This document shows positions 29,448 through 38,224 of a stretch of 64,000 bases of DNA, in pieces. The notes beneath the pieces are model-generated. The model did not search any database, was not told the DNA's origin, and saw only the letters and a list, made by a program, of their open reading frames with translations. How positions within the stretch are numbered: position 1 is the stretch's first letter; each line of letters begins with the position of its first letter. A program made the position numbers and the translations under genes. Source of the stretch: Enterovirga aerilata (GTDB lineage Bacteria; Pseudomonadota; Alphaproteobacteria; Rhizobiales; Beijerinckiaceae); assembly GCF_013044135.1 (NCBI RefSeq), contig NZ_JABEPP010000002.1:744001-808000 (forward strand). Direction: 5' to 3'.

Positions 29448-30101
29448 ATGACGAGACATCATCCGGCCCGGCTCGGGCTATGCGCCGTTGCCGCCACGCT
29501 GGCCTTCGGGTCCGCGGCTCATGCCCAGGAGGGCGTGGCGATCAAGAATCTGCTCGGGACGATGGGGATCATCAGCCCCGAGAAGGACCCGATCCGCTAC
29601 CGCGAGCGCGCCCCGCTCGTGCTGCCGCCCAAGATGGAGCTCCGCGCCCCGGCCGGGTCCGAGAGCTATGCCTCGAACAATCCGCAATGGCCGAAGGATC
29701 CGGACGTGGTGGCGCGCAACCGCCGCGCGGCCGAGGAGCGCCGTCCGGTCACGGAGAGCGAGGTTCGGCGCATGTCGGAGAACAATCCGCGCCTTTCCAT
29801 CGACGAGATTCGCAGCGGCCGCAATCCGAACGGGCCCGGCCCCGGCAGCCACCGCAGCGACCGCGACGGGGTCTGGATCTCGCCGACGGAGCTCGGCGGC
29901 AACCGTCCGTCCGGCGAGGGCGACAAGATCGCGTCCGCACCCATGCGGCGGACCTTGACCGATCCGCCCTCCACCCTGCGGCAACCCGCACGCGGCGGGG
30001 AGGTCAGCCGCGACTTCCAGGGCAAGATCGACCAGCAGGAGCAGGATGCCAATCCGATCAACTGGCTGACGCGCGCCTTCAAGTCGAACGACGACGAATA
30101 G
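29448..30101 (+). CDS. Exported DUF3035-like protein
   Basis: Protein of 217 residues with a signal peptide ending GSAAHAQ. The segment RERAPLVLPPKMELRAPAG resembles the DUF3035/BamF core, and BamF genes occupy this position after lspA in some alphaproteobacteria, where the protein is a small subunit of the outer-membrane assembly machine. Unlike BamF there is no lipobox cysteine after the signal, so it would be soluble in the periplasm. The rest is polar and probably disordered. The assignment is tentative. Confidence 0.65.
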   Translation: MTRHHPARLGLCAVAATLAFGSAAHAQEGVAIKNLLGTMGIISPEKDPIRYRERAPLVLPPKMELRAPAGSESYASNNPQWPKDPDVVARNRRAAEERRPVTESEVRRMSENNPRLSIDEIRSGRNPNGPGPGSHRSDRDGVWISPTELGGNRPSGEGDKIASAPMRRTLTDPPSTLRQPARGGEVSRDFQGKIDQQEQDANPINWLTRAFKSNDDE

Positions 30102-30133
30102 ACCCGCCGCGGCCCGCCCGGATCAGTACCTAC

Positions 30134-31468
30134 ATGGACCAGACCATCCGCGCTGCGGGATTGAGGCGCGATTCCGCGGTGCTCGGCTCGCGCGACCGCA
30201 GCGGGCCCGAACTGTCCCGCTCGCGCCTCGACAATGGGCTGGAGATCGTCGTCATTCCGGACCGTCGCGTCCCGGTCGTGACCCACATGGTTTGGTACCG
30301 GAACGGCTCGGCCGACGATCCGCTCGGCCAGTCGGGGATCGCGCATTTCCTCGAGCATCTGATGTTCAAGGGGACGGAGCGGCATCCGGCGGGCGAGTTC
30401 AGCAAGGTGGTCTCGGCTCTCGGCGGGCAGGAGAACGCCTTCACGTCCTTCGACTACACGGCCTATTTCCAGCGCGTCGCGCCCCCGCATCTCGGCCGGA
30501 TGATGGAATTCGAAGCCGACCGCATGAGCGGCCTGAATTTCGACGATTCCGTCGTCGCGCCGGAGCGGGATGTGGTGCTCGAGGAGCGCCGGATGCGGGT
30601 GGAGACGGACCCCTCCGCGCAGCTCTCCGAGGCGATGGCGGCCGCGCTCTTCGTCCATCACCCCTACGGCATCCCGATCATCGGCTGGATGCACGAGATC
30701 GAAGGGCTGAACCGCACCCACGCGCTCGACTACTACCGACGCTTCTACTCGCCGGACAACGCCATCCTGGTCGTGGCCGGGGACGTGGAGGCCTCGGAGG
30801 TCGTGCGCCTCGCGGAAGGCACCTACGGCCGCAATGCCCCGCATGGCGGCCCCGGTGCGCGTCAGCGGCCCCGCGAGCCGGAGCCGCGCGCGTCGCGGCA
30901 TCTCAGCGTGGCCGATCCGAAAGTGGAGCAGCCGACGCTGCAACGTCTCTACCTCGTTCCCTCCACGCGCACGGCAAGTGGCGGAGAGGCGCATGCGCTC
31001 GAAGTCCTGGCGGAGCTGCTGGGCGGCGGGCCGACCTCCCACCTCTACCGCACGCTGGTGCTCGAGAGCGGCCGCGCCGTGAATGCGGGCGCCTGGTACA
31101 TGGGCTCGGCGATCGACGAGTCGCGCTTCTCGGTCTACGCGGTGCCCGCCGAGGGCCTCTCGCCCACCGATATCGAGCCGGAGCTCAACCAGGCGATCGC
31201 AACCTGCGTGGCCAGCGTGACGGACGACGCGATCGAGCGAGCCAAGACGCGGCTCATCGCCGAGACGATCTACTCGCTCGACAGCCAGAGCTCGCTCGCC
31301 CGGATCTACGGCTCGGCGCTGGCGGTGGGCGAGACGCTCGAGGATGTCCGCCGCTGGCCCGACGACATCCGAGCCGTCACCCGCGACCAGCTCGCCGAAG
31401 TCGCGGAGCGCTATCTGGTGCCGCGCCGGTCGGTGACCGGCTATCTCCTGAAAGACACGTCATGCTGA
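30134..31468 (+). CDS. M16 zinc metallopeptidase, catalytic subunit
   Basis: Pitrilysin-family (M16) peptidase of 444 residues. The inverted zinc motif HFLEH is at 71-75 within GIAHFLEHLMFKGT, with a downstream glutamate in VVLEERRMR completing the site. The C-half contains LLGGGPTSHLYR. It is followed after 28 bases by a second M16 protein without the zinc motif; such pairs form heterodimers like the mitochondrial processing peptidase. No signal peptide is evident, so location is uncertain. Confidence 0.93.
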   Translation: MDQTIRAAGLRRDSAVLGSRDRSGPELSRSRLDNGLEIVVIPDRRVPVVTHMVWYRNGSADDPLGQSGIAHFLEHLMFKGTERHPAGEFSKVVSALGGQENAFTSFDYTAYFQRVAPPHLGRMMEFEADRMSGLNFDDSVVAPERDVVLEERRMRVETDPSAQLSEAMAAALFVHHPYGIPIIGWMHEIEGLNRTHALDYYRRFYSPDNAILVVAGDVEASEVVRLAEGTYGRNAPHGGPGARQRPREPEPRASRHLSVADPKVEQPTLQRLYLVPSTRTASGGEAHALEVLAELLGGGPTSHLYRTLVLESGRAVNAGAWYMGSAIDESRFSVYAVPAEGLSPTDIEPELNQAIATCVASVTDDAIERAKTRLIAETIYSLDSQSSLARIYGSALAVGETLEDVRRWPDDIRAVTRDQLAEVAERYLVPRRSVTGYLLKDTSC

Positions 31469-31496
31469 GCAGGCTGCGCGCCGCACAAGGCGCCTG

Positions 31497-32774
31497 ATGT
31501 CGGCGGCTCTCGCTGAGGCCGGCGCCTCGCCGGCCGATGTCGGTTCCCTCATCTCGCCCGGTGGGATCGAGGCATGGCGGGTCGAGTCGGACTTCGTGCC
31601 GCTGGTCGCGGTCGCCTTCACGTTCGAGGGCGGCGCCGCGCAGGATCCCCCCGGCAAGGCCGGGGCGGCGCAGATGCTGTCGCGCCTTCTCGACGAGGGC
31701 GCCGGTCCCTACCGCTCCGATGCCTTCCAGGAACGCCTCGCGAACCAGGCGATCGAGCTCGGCTTCACGACCGGACCCGACGCGATCGGCGGCTCGCTGA
31801 AGAGCCTGACCGCCCATGCCGACGAGGCCTTCGAGCTGCTGCGGCTCGCGCTCGCCGAGCCGCGCTTCGACGAGGATGCGGTCGAGCGCGTGCGGGCGCA
31901 GACGATCGCAGGCCTGCGCTACCAGGCGAACGATCCCGGGACGGTCGCGACGAAGCGCTTCTTCGCCGAAGCCTTCCCCGGCCACCCCTACGGACGCCCG
32001 GTTTCCGGAACGGTCGAGAGCGTCGCGGCCATCACGCGGGACGACCTCGTCGATCTGCATAGCCGCATCCTGAGCCGCGGCCGCGTGAAGATCGCGGTCG
32101 TGGGCGACATGAAGGCTGACGAGCTCGCCCTGCGGCTGGACCATGTCTTCGGCGCGCTGCCGGAGGAATCGCGGCTCGATCCGGTGCCCGACATCGAGCT
32201 GCAGGGCTGCGGCAAGAGGGTCGTCGTCGATCTCGACGTACCGCAATCCGTCATCCGCTTCGGCGTGCCCGGCTTGTCCTGGCGCGACCCGGATTTCATC
32301 CCGGCCTATGTGCTGAACCACATCCTCGGCGGCGGCGCGTTCACGTCGCGGCTGTTCCAGGAGGTGCGCGAGAAGCGCGGGCTGGCCTACGGGGTCGGAA
32401 CCTCGCTCGCGAGCTACCGGCGCACGGCCATGACCTGGGGCTACACGGCGACGAAGAACGAGCGCGTCGTCGAGTGCCTCGACGTGATCGCGGCCGAAAC
32501 GCGGCGGCTGAGCGAGGAAGGCCCGAGCGACGACGAGCTTGCCAAGGCGAAGGACTACCTGATCGGGTCCTATGCGCTCGGCTTCGACACCTCGACCAAG
32601 ATCGCCCACCAGCTCGCGCAGATCGCCTTCGAGGAGCTCGGGATCGACTATATCCGCCGCCGGAACCGGCTCATCGCGGCCGTCACCGAGGAGGACGTCC
32701 GACGAGCGGCGGCCCGAACCATCGGGGCGGCCGAGGCGCTCGTCATCATCGCAGGGCGGCCTGTCGGGATCTGA
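31497..32774 (+). CDS. M16 peptidase-like, non-catalytic subunit
   Basis: 425 residues with the M16 fold but without HxxEH: the corresponding place reads GKAGAAQMLSRLLDEGAG. The glycine-rich and C-terminal blocks are kept (ILGGGAFTSRLFQEVREKRGLAYGVG), including the RGLAY element that binds substrate in trans. It therefore most likely serves as the partner of the upstream catalytic subunit. Same direction, 28-base gap, one operon with lspA and the DUF3035-like gene. Confidence 0.92.
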   Translation: MSAALAEAGASPADVGSLISPGGIEAWRVESDFVPLVAVAFTFEGGAAQDPPGKAGAAQMLSRLLDEGAGPYRSDAFQERLANQAIELGFTTGPDAIGGSLKSLTAHADEAFELLRLALAEPRFDEDAVERVRAQTIAGLRYQANDPGTVATKRFFAEAFPGHPYGRPVSGTVESVAAITRDDLVDLHSRILSRGRVKIAVVGDMKADELALRLDHVFGALPEESRLDPVPDIELQGCGKRVVVDLDVPQSVIRFGVPGLSWRDPDFIPAYVLNHILGGGAFTSRLFQEVREKRGLAYGVGTSLASYRRTAMTWGYTATKNERVVECLDVIAAETRRLSEEGPSDDELAKAKDYLIGSYALGFDTSTKIAHQLAQIAFEELGIDYIRRRNRLIAAVTEEDVRRAAARTIGAAEALVIIAGRPVGI

Positions 32775-32783
32775 CCTGGCCGC

Positions 32784-33746
32784 TCAGGCGTCCTCCGTCC
32801 GGACCAGGAAGCTTGCCGCCTCCGCAGGGTTCACGTCGATCGGCTGCCCGAAGCCCATCCTCCCCTCGCGGCTCAGGATCAGCTCCTCGCGCCGCAGGTG
32901 GATGACGTTGTCGCCGGGCGAGGCGATGAAGGTGCCGTTCGAGGAGTGGTCGATCAGGACCCAGCGGTCGCGCCGCCGCTCGATCGTCGCGTGGTTGCGC
33001 GAGGCGGCGGAGCCGGGAAGCACGACGTCGTTCATCGGCTCCCGCCCGAGCGTCACGGCCTCACGGCCGGAATCGAAGATCCAGGATCTGCCGGCGAGGA
33101 AGAGGCGCAGCTCCGTCATGCGCTCATGGATGCCGGGCGCGGGCTGCGTGCCGAGCACGGTGGTGCGGCCCCCCGGGTCCTTCCAGATCACCTCCACGAC
33201 GGGGACGCCGTCCGGCTTGCCCTTGACGGCGACCCAGTCGTATCCGCGCGTCTGGAAGCGGAGATTGGGAGGAAGGAGCGCCTCGCCCTCCCCGGTCGTG
33301 ATGATCTGGCCGCGCTTGGCGAGCTGGACCATGCGGGCCGCGACATTCACGGTGGTCCCGAAGAAATCGCCGTTGTTCTCGATCGCCGGCCCGAAGTTGA
33401 AGCCGACGCGCAGCCCGTGCTGGAGCGGCCCCTGCGGTCCCTTGAGCGGCGCGAGAGCATCGATCTTGCGCTGCATCTCGACGGCCGCGAGCCAGGTCGC
33501 CCCGGGCTCGGGAAAGGCCGCCATGATCTCGTCCCCGATCGTCTTCACGACGAAGCCGCCGTTCTGGTTGACGACGTTCGAGATCAGCCCGAGGCACATC
33601 TCGATCGCGGCGAGCGCGCCGCGATTGCCGAAGGCCTCGTAGAGCCGCATGCTCCCGGCGATGTCGGCGAACAGAATGCCGACGTTACGAGCCTGGCGCG
33701 CGCCCAACTCGCCGTGAACGCGAAGCCGAGTCACATCCCTGGCCAT
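32784..33746 (-). CDS. Class III adenylate/guanylate cyclase with FHA domain
   Basis: 320 residues. The N-terminal cyclase domain has the two metal-binding aspartates in ILFADIAGSM (D28) and TIGDEIMAAF (D72) and the transition-state stretch GTTVNVAARM. The C-terminal FHA domain (about 225-310; VTLGREPMNDVVL, SRNHATIERR, DHSSNGTF) binds phosphothreonine. It should thus couple Ser/Thr phosphorylation to cyclic nucleotide signalling in the cytosol. The start MARDVTRL at 33746 is chosen; an ATG six codons upstream also exists. It is convergent with the M16 operon. Confidence 0.88.
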   Translation of the reverse strand: MARDVTRLRVHGELGARQARNVGILFADIAGSMRLYEAFGNRGALAAIEMCLGLISNVVNQNGGFVVKTIGDEIMAAFPEPGATWLAAVEMQRKIDALAPLKGPQGPLQHGLRVGFNFGPAIENNGDFFGTTVNVAARMVQLAKRGQIITTGEGEALLPPNLRFQTRGYDWVAVKGKPDGVPVVEVIWKDPGGRTTVLGTQPAPGIHERMTELRLFLAGRSWIFDSGREAVTLGREPMNDVVLPGSAASRNHATIERRRDRWVLIDHSSNGTFIASPGDNVIHLRREELILSREGRMGFGQPIDVNPAEAASFLVRTEDA

Positions 33747-33873
33747 GAGGACGTCTGCACCCAAGCTTGCGGACTGCCACCACCTTGTACTCCGTGAAGA
33801 CGGACGGGTGAAAGCCCTGCGGGCGAGACCATGGCCGGCCTGCGGCTCTCCCGGGCCGAGCCCGGCCGGCGCC

Positions 33874-35526
33874 TCAGCGGGTCAGCTTCTTGTGCTTGGT
33901 CCGGGTCGGCGTGAGCTCCTCGACCCCGAGGCGGCGCTTCTTGTCCTCCTCGTAATCGTGGAAGTTCCCCTCGAACCACTCGACATGCCCGTCTCCCTCA
34001 TAGGCGAGCATGTGCGTCGCGATGCGGTCGAGGAACCAGCGGTCGTGGCTGATGATCACGGCGCAGCCGGCGTAATCCTCCAGAGCCTCCTCGAGCGCAC
34101 GCAGGGTCTCGACGTCCAGGTCGTTGGTCGGCTCGTCGAGGAGCAGGACGTTGGCGCCGCTCTTCAGGATCTTGGCGAGATGGACGCGGTTGCGCTCACC
34201 GCCCGAGAGCTGGCCGACCTTCTTCTGCTGGTCGGGACCCTTGAAGTTGAAGGCGCCGCAATAGGCGCGGGCGTTCATCTCGCGCTTGCCGAGATAGATC
34301 ACCTCGTTGCCGCCCGAGATCTCCTCGTACACCGTCTTGTTGGCGTCGAGCGCGTCGCGCGACTGGTCCACATAGCCGAGATGGACGGTGTCGCCGATCT
34401 TGATCGTCCCCGAATCCGGCTTCTCCTGCCCGGTGATCATGCGGAACAGCGTCGTCTTGCCGGCGCCGTTCGGCCCGATCACGCCGACGATGCCGCCCGG
34501 CGGCAGCTTGAAGGAGAGATCCTTGATCAGCTGCTTGTCGCCGAAGCTCTTCGACAGGTTGGTGAACTCGATGACGTTGTTGCCCAGCCGCTCGGCGATC
34601 GGGATGATGATCTGGGCTGTCGTGGGCCCGCGCTGCTCGGCCTGGGCCACCAGATCCTCGTAGCGCTGGATCCGCGCCTTCGACTTGGCCTGGCGGGCCT
34701 TCGGCGAGGCCGCGACCCAATCGCGCTCGCGCTGGATCGTGCGCTGGCGCGCCTCGTCCTCGCGCTGCTCCTGCGCCAGCCGCTTCTGCTTCTGCACGAG
34801 CCACGAGGAGTAGTTGCCCTGGTAGGGAATGCCGCGGCCGCGGTCGAGCTCAAGGATCCAGCCGGTCACGTTGTCGAGGAAGTAGCGGTCGTGCGTGACG
34901 ATGAGGATCGCGCCCGGGTAATTGCGCAGATGCGCCTCGAGCCAGGCGACCGTCTCGGCGTCGAGATGGTTGGTCGGCTCGTCGAGCAGCAGAAGGTCGG
35001 GCTGGGCGAGGAGGAGCTGGCAGAGCGCGACGCGCCGCCGCTCGCCGCCCGAGAGCTGGTCCACCGTCCAGTCGCCCGGAGGGCAGCCGAGGGCCTCCAT
35101 GGCCTGGTCCACGCGGGAATCGAGATCCCACAGCCCCTTGGAATCGATCTCGTCCTGGAGCCGCGTCATCTCCTCCGCGGTCTCCTCCGAGTAGTTCAAG
35201 GCGAGCTCGTTGTAGCGGTCGAGCACGGCCTGCTGGGCGGCGACGCCTTCCAGCACGTTGTCCCGCACGTTCTTCGACGGATCGAGCTGCGGCTCCTGGG
35301 CGAGGTAGCCGACGCGCGCGCCCTCGGCCACGAAGCCCTCGCCCTGCCATTCCTTGTCCACGCCCGCCATGATGCGCAGCAGCGTGGATTTTCCCGAACC
35401 GTTGACGCCGAGCACGCCGATCTTGGCGTCGGGGTAGAAGGACAGGTTCACGTTGTCCAAGACCTTCTTCCCGTTCGGGTAGGTCTTGGTCAGCTCACGC
35501 ATGTGATAAATGAATTCGCGGGCCAT
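33874..35526 (-). CDS. ettA: Energy-dependent translational throttle protein EttA
   Basis: ABC-F ATPase of 550 residues that binds the ribosomal E site and tunes early elongation to the ATP/ADP ratio. Two nucleotide-binding domains: Walker [10 protein letters not shown] (40-48) and GPNGAGKTT; signatures [10 protein letters not shown] and [10 protein letters not shown]. The long basic helical linker and the arm insertion in domain one are present, and there are no membrane helices. The length matches EttA rather than Uup. A GC-rich hairpin at 33851-33865 follows the stop and may end the transcript. Confidence 0.95.
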   Translation of the reverse strand: MAREFIYHMRELTKTYPNGKKVLDNVNLSFYPDAKIGVLGVNGSGKSTLLRIMAGVDKEWQGEGFVAEGARVGYLAQEPQLDPSKNVRDNVLEGVAAQQAVLDRYNELALNYSEETAEEMTRLQDEIDSKGLWDLDSRVDQAMEALGCPPGDWTVDQLSGGERRRVALCQLLLAQPDLLLLDEPTNHLDAETVAWLEAHLRNYPGAILIVTHDRYFLDNVTGWILELDRGRGIPYQGNYSSWLVQKQKRLAQEQREDEARQRTIQRERDWVAASPKARQAKSKARIQRYEDLVAQAEQRGPTTAQIIIPIAERLGNNVIEFTNLSKSFGDKQLIKDLSFKLPPGGIVGVIGPNGAGKTTLFRMITGQEKPDSGTIKIGDTVHLGYVDQSRDALDANKTVYEEISGGNEVIYLGKREMNARAYCGAFNFKGPDQQKKVGQLSGGERNRVHLAKILKSGANVLLLDEPTNDLDVETLRALEEALEDYAGCAVIISHDRWFLDRIATHMLAYEGDGHVEWFEGNFHDYEEDKKRRLGVEELTPTRTKHKKLTR

Positions 35527-35702
35527 CGGTCCGGGTCCGGGTGTCCTGAGATCTCGGGGAGTTGCCCGAGCAAGTAACAGGGCGGCCGCTGTGCTTCAAG
35601 GCGTGCGGCGGGGGCGCGACCCTTTCGCCACTCCGTTAAACCCTCGTTTACCATAACTCGGGATAGCTCGGCGGTATCGACTTCCGGGGGGCGTACGGAC
35701 AC

Positions 35703-36167
35703 ATGGAACAGGCACTTCGCATTCAACCCGAGGACATGGGTCCGGCAGCGCCCGAGCGTGCCAAACCCGAGAGCGTCTCCGAGGGGATCGAGAAGGTGCT
35801 CCGTTTCGCCGCCCCCGCCGCGAAGGCTCATGAGCCCGAGCCGGCCCCCGCCCCGGCCAAGCCCGCCGGTCCCGTGACGGCGCGCGAATTCGCGACCGCG
35901 ATCGATTTCGTGCACGAGGCCGCCCAGGCGATCCGCGCCGCGGAGGAGCGGACCCGCGAGGCCGAGGCCCGCACGCACGGCATCGCCCAGCGCGCGGCGG
36001 AGGAGCTGAAGAACGCCGAGCTCCGCATTCAGGCGCTGGAGGCGCGCGTTCGCGCCGCCGAGGGCCGGGCGCAGGAGGCCGAGGCTCGCGCCAAGGAGGC
36101 CGATGCCTGGCTGCGCCAGATCTTCACGACCATCGCCGAGGAGCTCCCGGTCCGCCGCACGGCCTGA
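35703..36167 (+). CDS. Coiled-coil hypothetical protein
   Basis: Protein of 154 residues. The first 60 are Pro/Ala-rich and probably disordered. From about 75 to 140 runs an uninterrupted heptad-type helix rich in Ala, Glu and Arg (AAEERTREAEARTHG, EELKNAELRIQALEARV). No signal or membrane segment. It stands alone between ettA and a nitroreductase gene, divergent from ettA. The function is not recognisable; a structural or scaffold role is only a guess. Confidence 0.7.
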   Translation: MEQALRIQPEDMGPAAPERAKPESVSEGIEKVLRFAAPAAKAHEPEPAPAPAKPAGPVTAREFATAIDFVHEAAQAIRAAEERTREAEARTHGIAQRAAEELKNAELRIQALEARVRAAEGRAQEAEARAKEADAWLRQIFTTIAEELPVRRTA

Positions 36168-36278
36168 CGATCCCGGCCGCCGTCGGCCGGCAGCAATTGC
36201 ATCACCCTGGGCGACATGCGAGGTCCGCAGCCTGACGGCTCCGGGCCTTGCCGCGTTCGGGCGCCCCAGGGAGACGGA

Positions 36279-37001
36279 GTGTTGGACCCAGCCGCCACCG
36301 AGGCGATCGAGGCCGCCATCGCGGGGCGGCGCAGCATTCGCGCCTTCCGGCCCGACCCCGTCCCGCGCGAGACGGTGGAGCGGATCCTGGACGTGGCTGC
36401 GCGAGCGCCGAGCGGCACGAACATGCAGCCCTGGCGCGTCTACGTGCTGACCGGCGACGCGAAGCGCGACCTCTCGGATGCGCTCCTGCGCGAGCATGCC
36501 GGAGCGTCCTCCGACTTCACGAAGGCCGAGTACCGCTACTATCCGGCGGAGTTCTTCGAGCCTTATCTCGGCCGCCGCCGCAAGGTCGGCTTCGATCTCT
36601 ACGGGATGCTCGGCATCAGGCGCGGCGAGACGGAGCGCATGGCGCGCCAGCATGCGCGCAACCTCGTCTTCTTCGACGCGCCGGTCGGCCTCATCTTCAC
36701 GATCGACCGGCGGCTGGAGATCGGGAGCTGGCTCGATTACGGCATGTTCCTGGAGAACATCGCGATCGCGGCGCGGGCGCATGGGCTCGAGACCTGCGCC
36801 CAGGCCGCCTTCGCGCCCTTTCACCTGACCATCCGGCGCCACCTCCCGATCACGGAGAACGAGGTGGTGGTCTGCGGCATGTCGCTCGGCCACGAGGACA
36901 GAGACGCTCCCGAGAACCGGCTCCGCACCGACCGCGTCCCAGCCTCCGAATTCGCCACCTTCCTCGGCTGGGACGGCGCGAGCGGGCCCGAGCGGGGGTA
37001 A
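36279..37001 (+). CDS. Nitroreductase family protein
   Basis: FMN-dependent oxidoreductase of about 240 residues. The FMN-binding start RRSIRAFRPDPVPRETVERIL and PSGTNMQPWRVYVLTG are classical for the family, as are the later ENIAIAARAHGLETCAQAAF and GMSLGHED. It reduces nitroaromatics or quinones with NAD(P)H; the natural substrate is unknown. GTG at 36279 is taken as start because AGGGAGA sits just upstream; an ATG at 36216 gives an Arg/Pro-rich extension without family likeness. Confidence 0.88.
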   Translation: MLDPAATEAIEAAIAGRRSIRAFRPDPVPRETVERILDVAARAPSGTNMQPWRVYVLTGDAKRDLSDALLREHAGASSDFTKAEYRYYPAEFFEPYLGRRRKVGFDLYGMLGIRRGETERMARQHARNLVFFDAPVGLIFTIDRRLEIGSWLDYGMFLENIAIAARAHGLETCAQAAFAPFHLTIRRHLPITENEVVVCGMSLGHEDRDAPENRLRTDRVPASEFATFLGWDGASGPERG

Positions 37002-37031
37002 CGACCGGGAAGGAGCGCGACAGGGCGGCCG

Positions 37032-37535
37032 CTACTTCCCCGAGATGATCGCCGTCGTGGTCTCGTCGTCCTTCACCTCGACGGTGTCATACATGGCCCC
37101 GCCATGGGTGAAGAAGGATTTCGGCTCGGTCCAGAACACGCGCGTCGCGACGATGTAGCGGCCGGGCGCCAGATTCTCGAAGGCGAAGCGGCCCGTCATG
37201 TCGACCTTCGTCTCCCGCCGGTAGGTCAGGTACTCGGGCGGCGGATCCTCGACCGGGTTGCCGTAATAGGAACGCCGGTCGCCGCCGAACATGCGGTCGA
37301 ACCGCTCGACGGCATAGCTCGTGGCGGGGATCAGAAAGACCCGCTCGCCGGCCGCCGTGACCAGACGTCCGTAGTCACGCCTGAGAAAAGCCTGCCCGTC
37401 GATACGGCCCCTGCCGCTCTTCAGGATATATTCGGCAGATCTCGGGTCGAAAGCGGCGCCGATCGGAACGGCGGGTCCCATCTGACAACTGCCGAGACAC
37501 AACGCCGCCAAGCAGATGCCGAGATCGCGGACCAT
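37032..37535 (-). CDS. Predicted lipoprotein with carboxypeptidase-regulatory-like fold
   Basis: 167 residues with a lipoprotein signal: LCLGSC places the lipid-bearing cysteine at position 17. The mature part contains GRFAFENLAPGRYIVATRVFW, the look of a small beta-sandwich of the carboxypeptidase regulatory-like type used in cell-surface proteins. It probably sits in the outer or inner membrane facing the periplasm. It lies directly downstream of adk on the same strand with a 53-base gap, in the place where rpsM normally is. Function unknown. Confidence 0.75.
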   Translation of the reverse strand: MVRDLGICLAALCLGSCQMGPAVPIGAAFDPRSAEYILKSGRGRIDGQAFLRRDYGRLVTAAGERVFLIPATSYAVERFDRMFGGDRRSYYGNPVEDPPPEYLTYRRETKVDMTGRFAFENLAPGRYIVATRVFWTEPKSFFTHGGAMYDTVEVKDDETTTAIISGK

Positions 37536-37588
37536 TCACGCCACTCCGACCGCCTCAGACGGACAGTGTGGCGCAGGTTACGCGCCGG

Positions 37589-38179
37589 TCAAGCGGCTTC
37601 GGCGTGAAGGATGCGCGTGATCGCCTCCGTCACCTCGTCGATCGGCTTCATGCCGTCGAGAACACGAAGGAGGCCCTTCTTCGCGTAATAGTCCGAAAGC
37701 GGAGCCGTCTGCTCGCGATAGGCGACGAGCCGCGTCTTGAACGCCTCCGGGTTGTCGTCCTTCCGGACCTGCTCGCCGCGGGCGAGCGTCTCGGCGACCC
37801 GCTTGGCGATACGCTCGACGAGAGCCTTCTCGTCGACCCTCAGTTCGATCACGACGTCGAGGGCCAGGCCCTTCTCGGCGAGCATCGTGTCGAGGGCGAC
37901 GGCCTGCGGCACGGTGCGCGGGAAGCCGTCGAGGATGAAGCCCTTGCGGGCGTCCGGCTCCTCGATCCGGTCCGCGACGATTCCGACCACGATCTCGTCG
38001 GAGACCAGGCCGCCGGAGGCCATCACGTCCTTGGCCTTCAGGCCGACCGGCGTTCCGGCCGCAACCGCCGCGCGCAGCATGTCGCCCGTCGAGAGCTGGG
38101 GGATCCCCAGCCGCTCGACGATGCGGGCCGACTGGGTCCCCTTGCCTGCTCCCGGCGGACCGAGAAGGATCAATCTCAT
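37589..38179 (-). CDS. adk: Adenylate kinase (short form)
   Basis: Interconverts ATP and AMP with two ADP. 196 residues with the P-loop [11 protein letters not shown] at 7-17, AMP-site STGDMLRAA, and the FILDGFPRT block. The zinc-binding or long LID domain of the Escherichia coli enzyme is replaced by a short loop ([26 protein letters not shown]), normal for alphaproteobacteria. It is the last gene of the ribosomal block, 45 bases after secY. Confidence 0.97.
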   Translation of the reverse strand: MRLILLGPPGAGKGTQSARIVERLGIPQLSTGDMLRAAVAAGTPVGLKAKDVMASGGLVSDEIVVGIVADRIEEPDARKGFILDGFPRTVPQAVALDTMLAEKGLALDVVIELRVDEKALVERIAKRVAETLARGEQVRKDDNPEAFKTRLVAYREQTAPLSDYYAKKGLLRVLDGMKPIDEVTEAITRILHAEAA

Positions 38180-38224
38180 CGGAGCCCCCGCCCCTCCCCT
38201 ATGCGCCTATGCCGGGCGCCCCGG

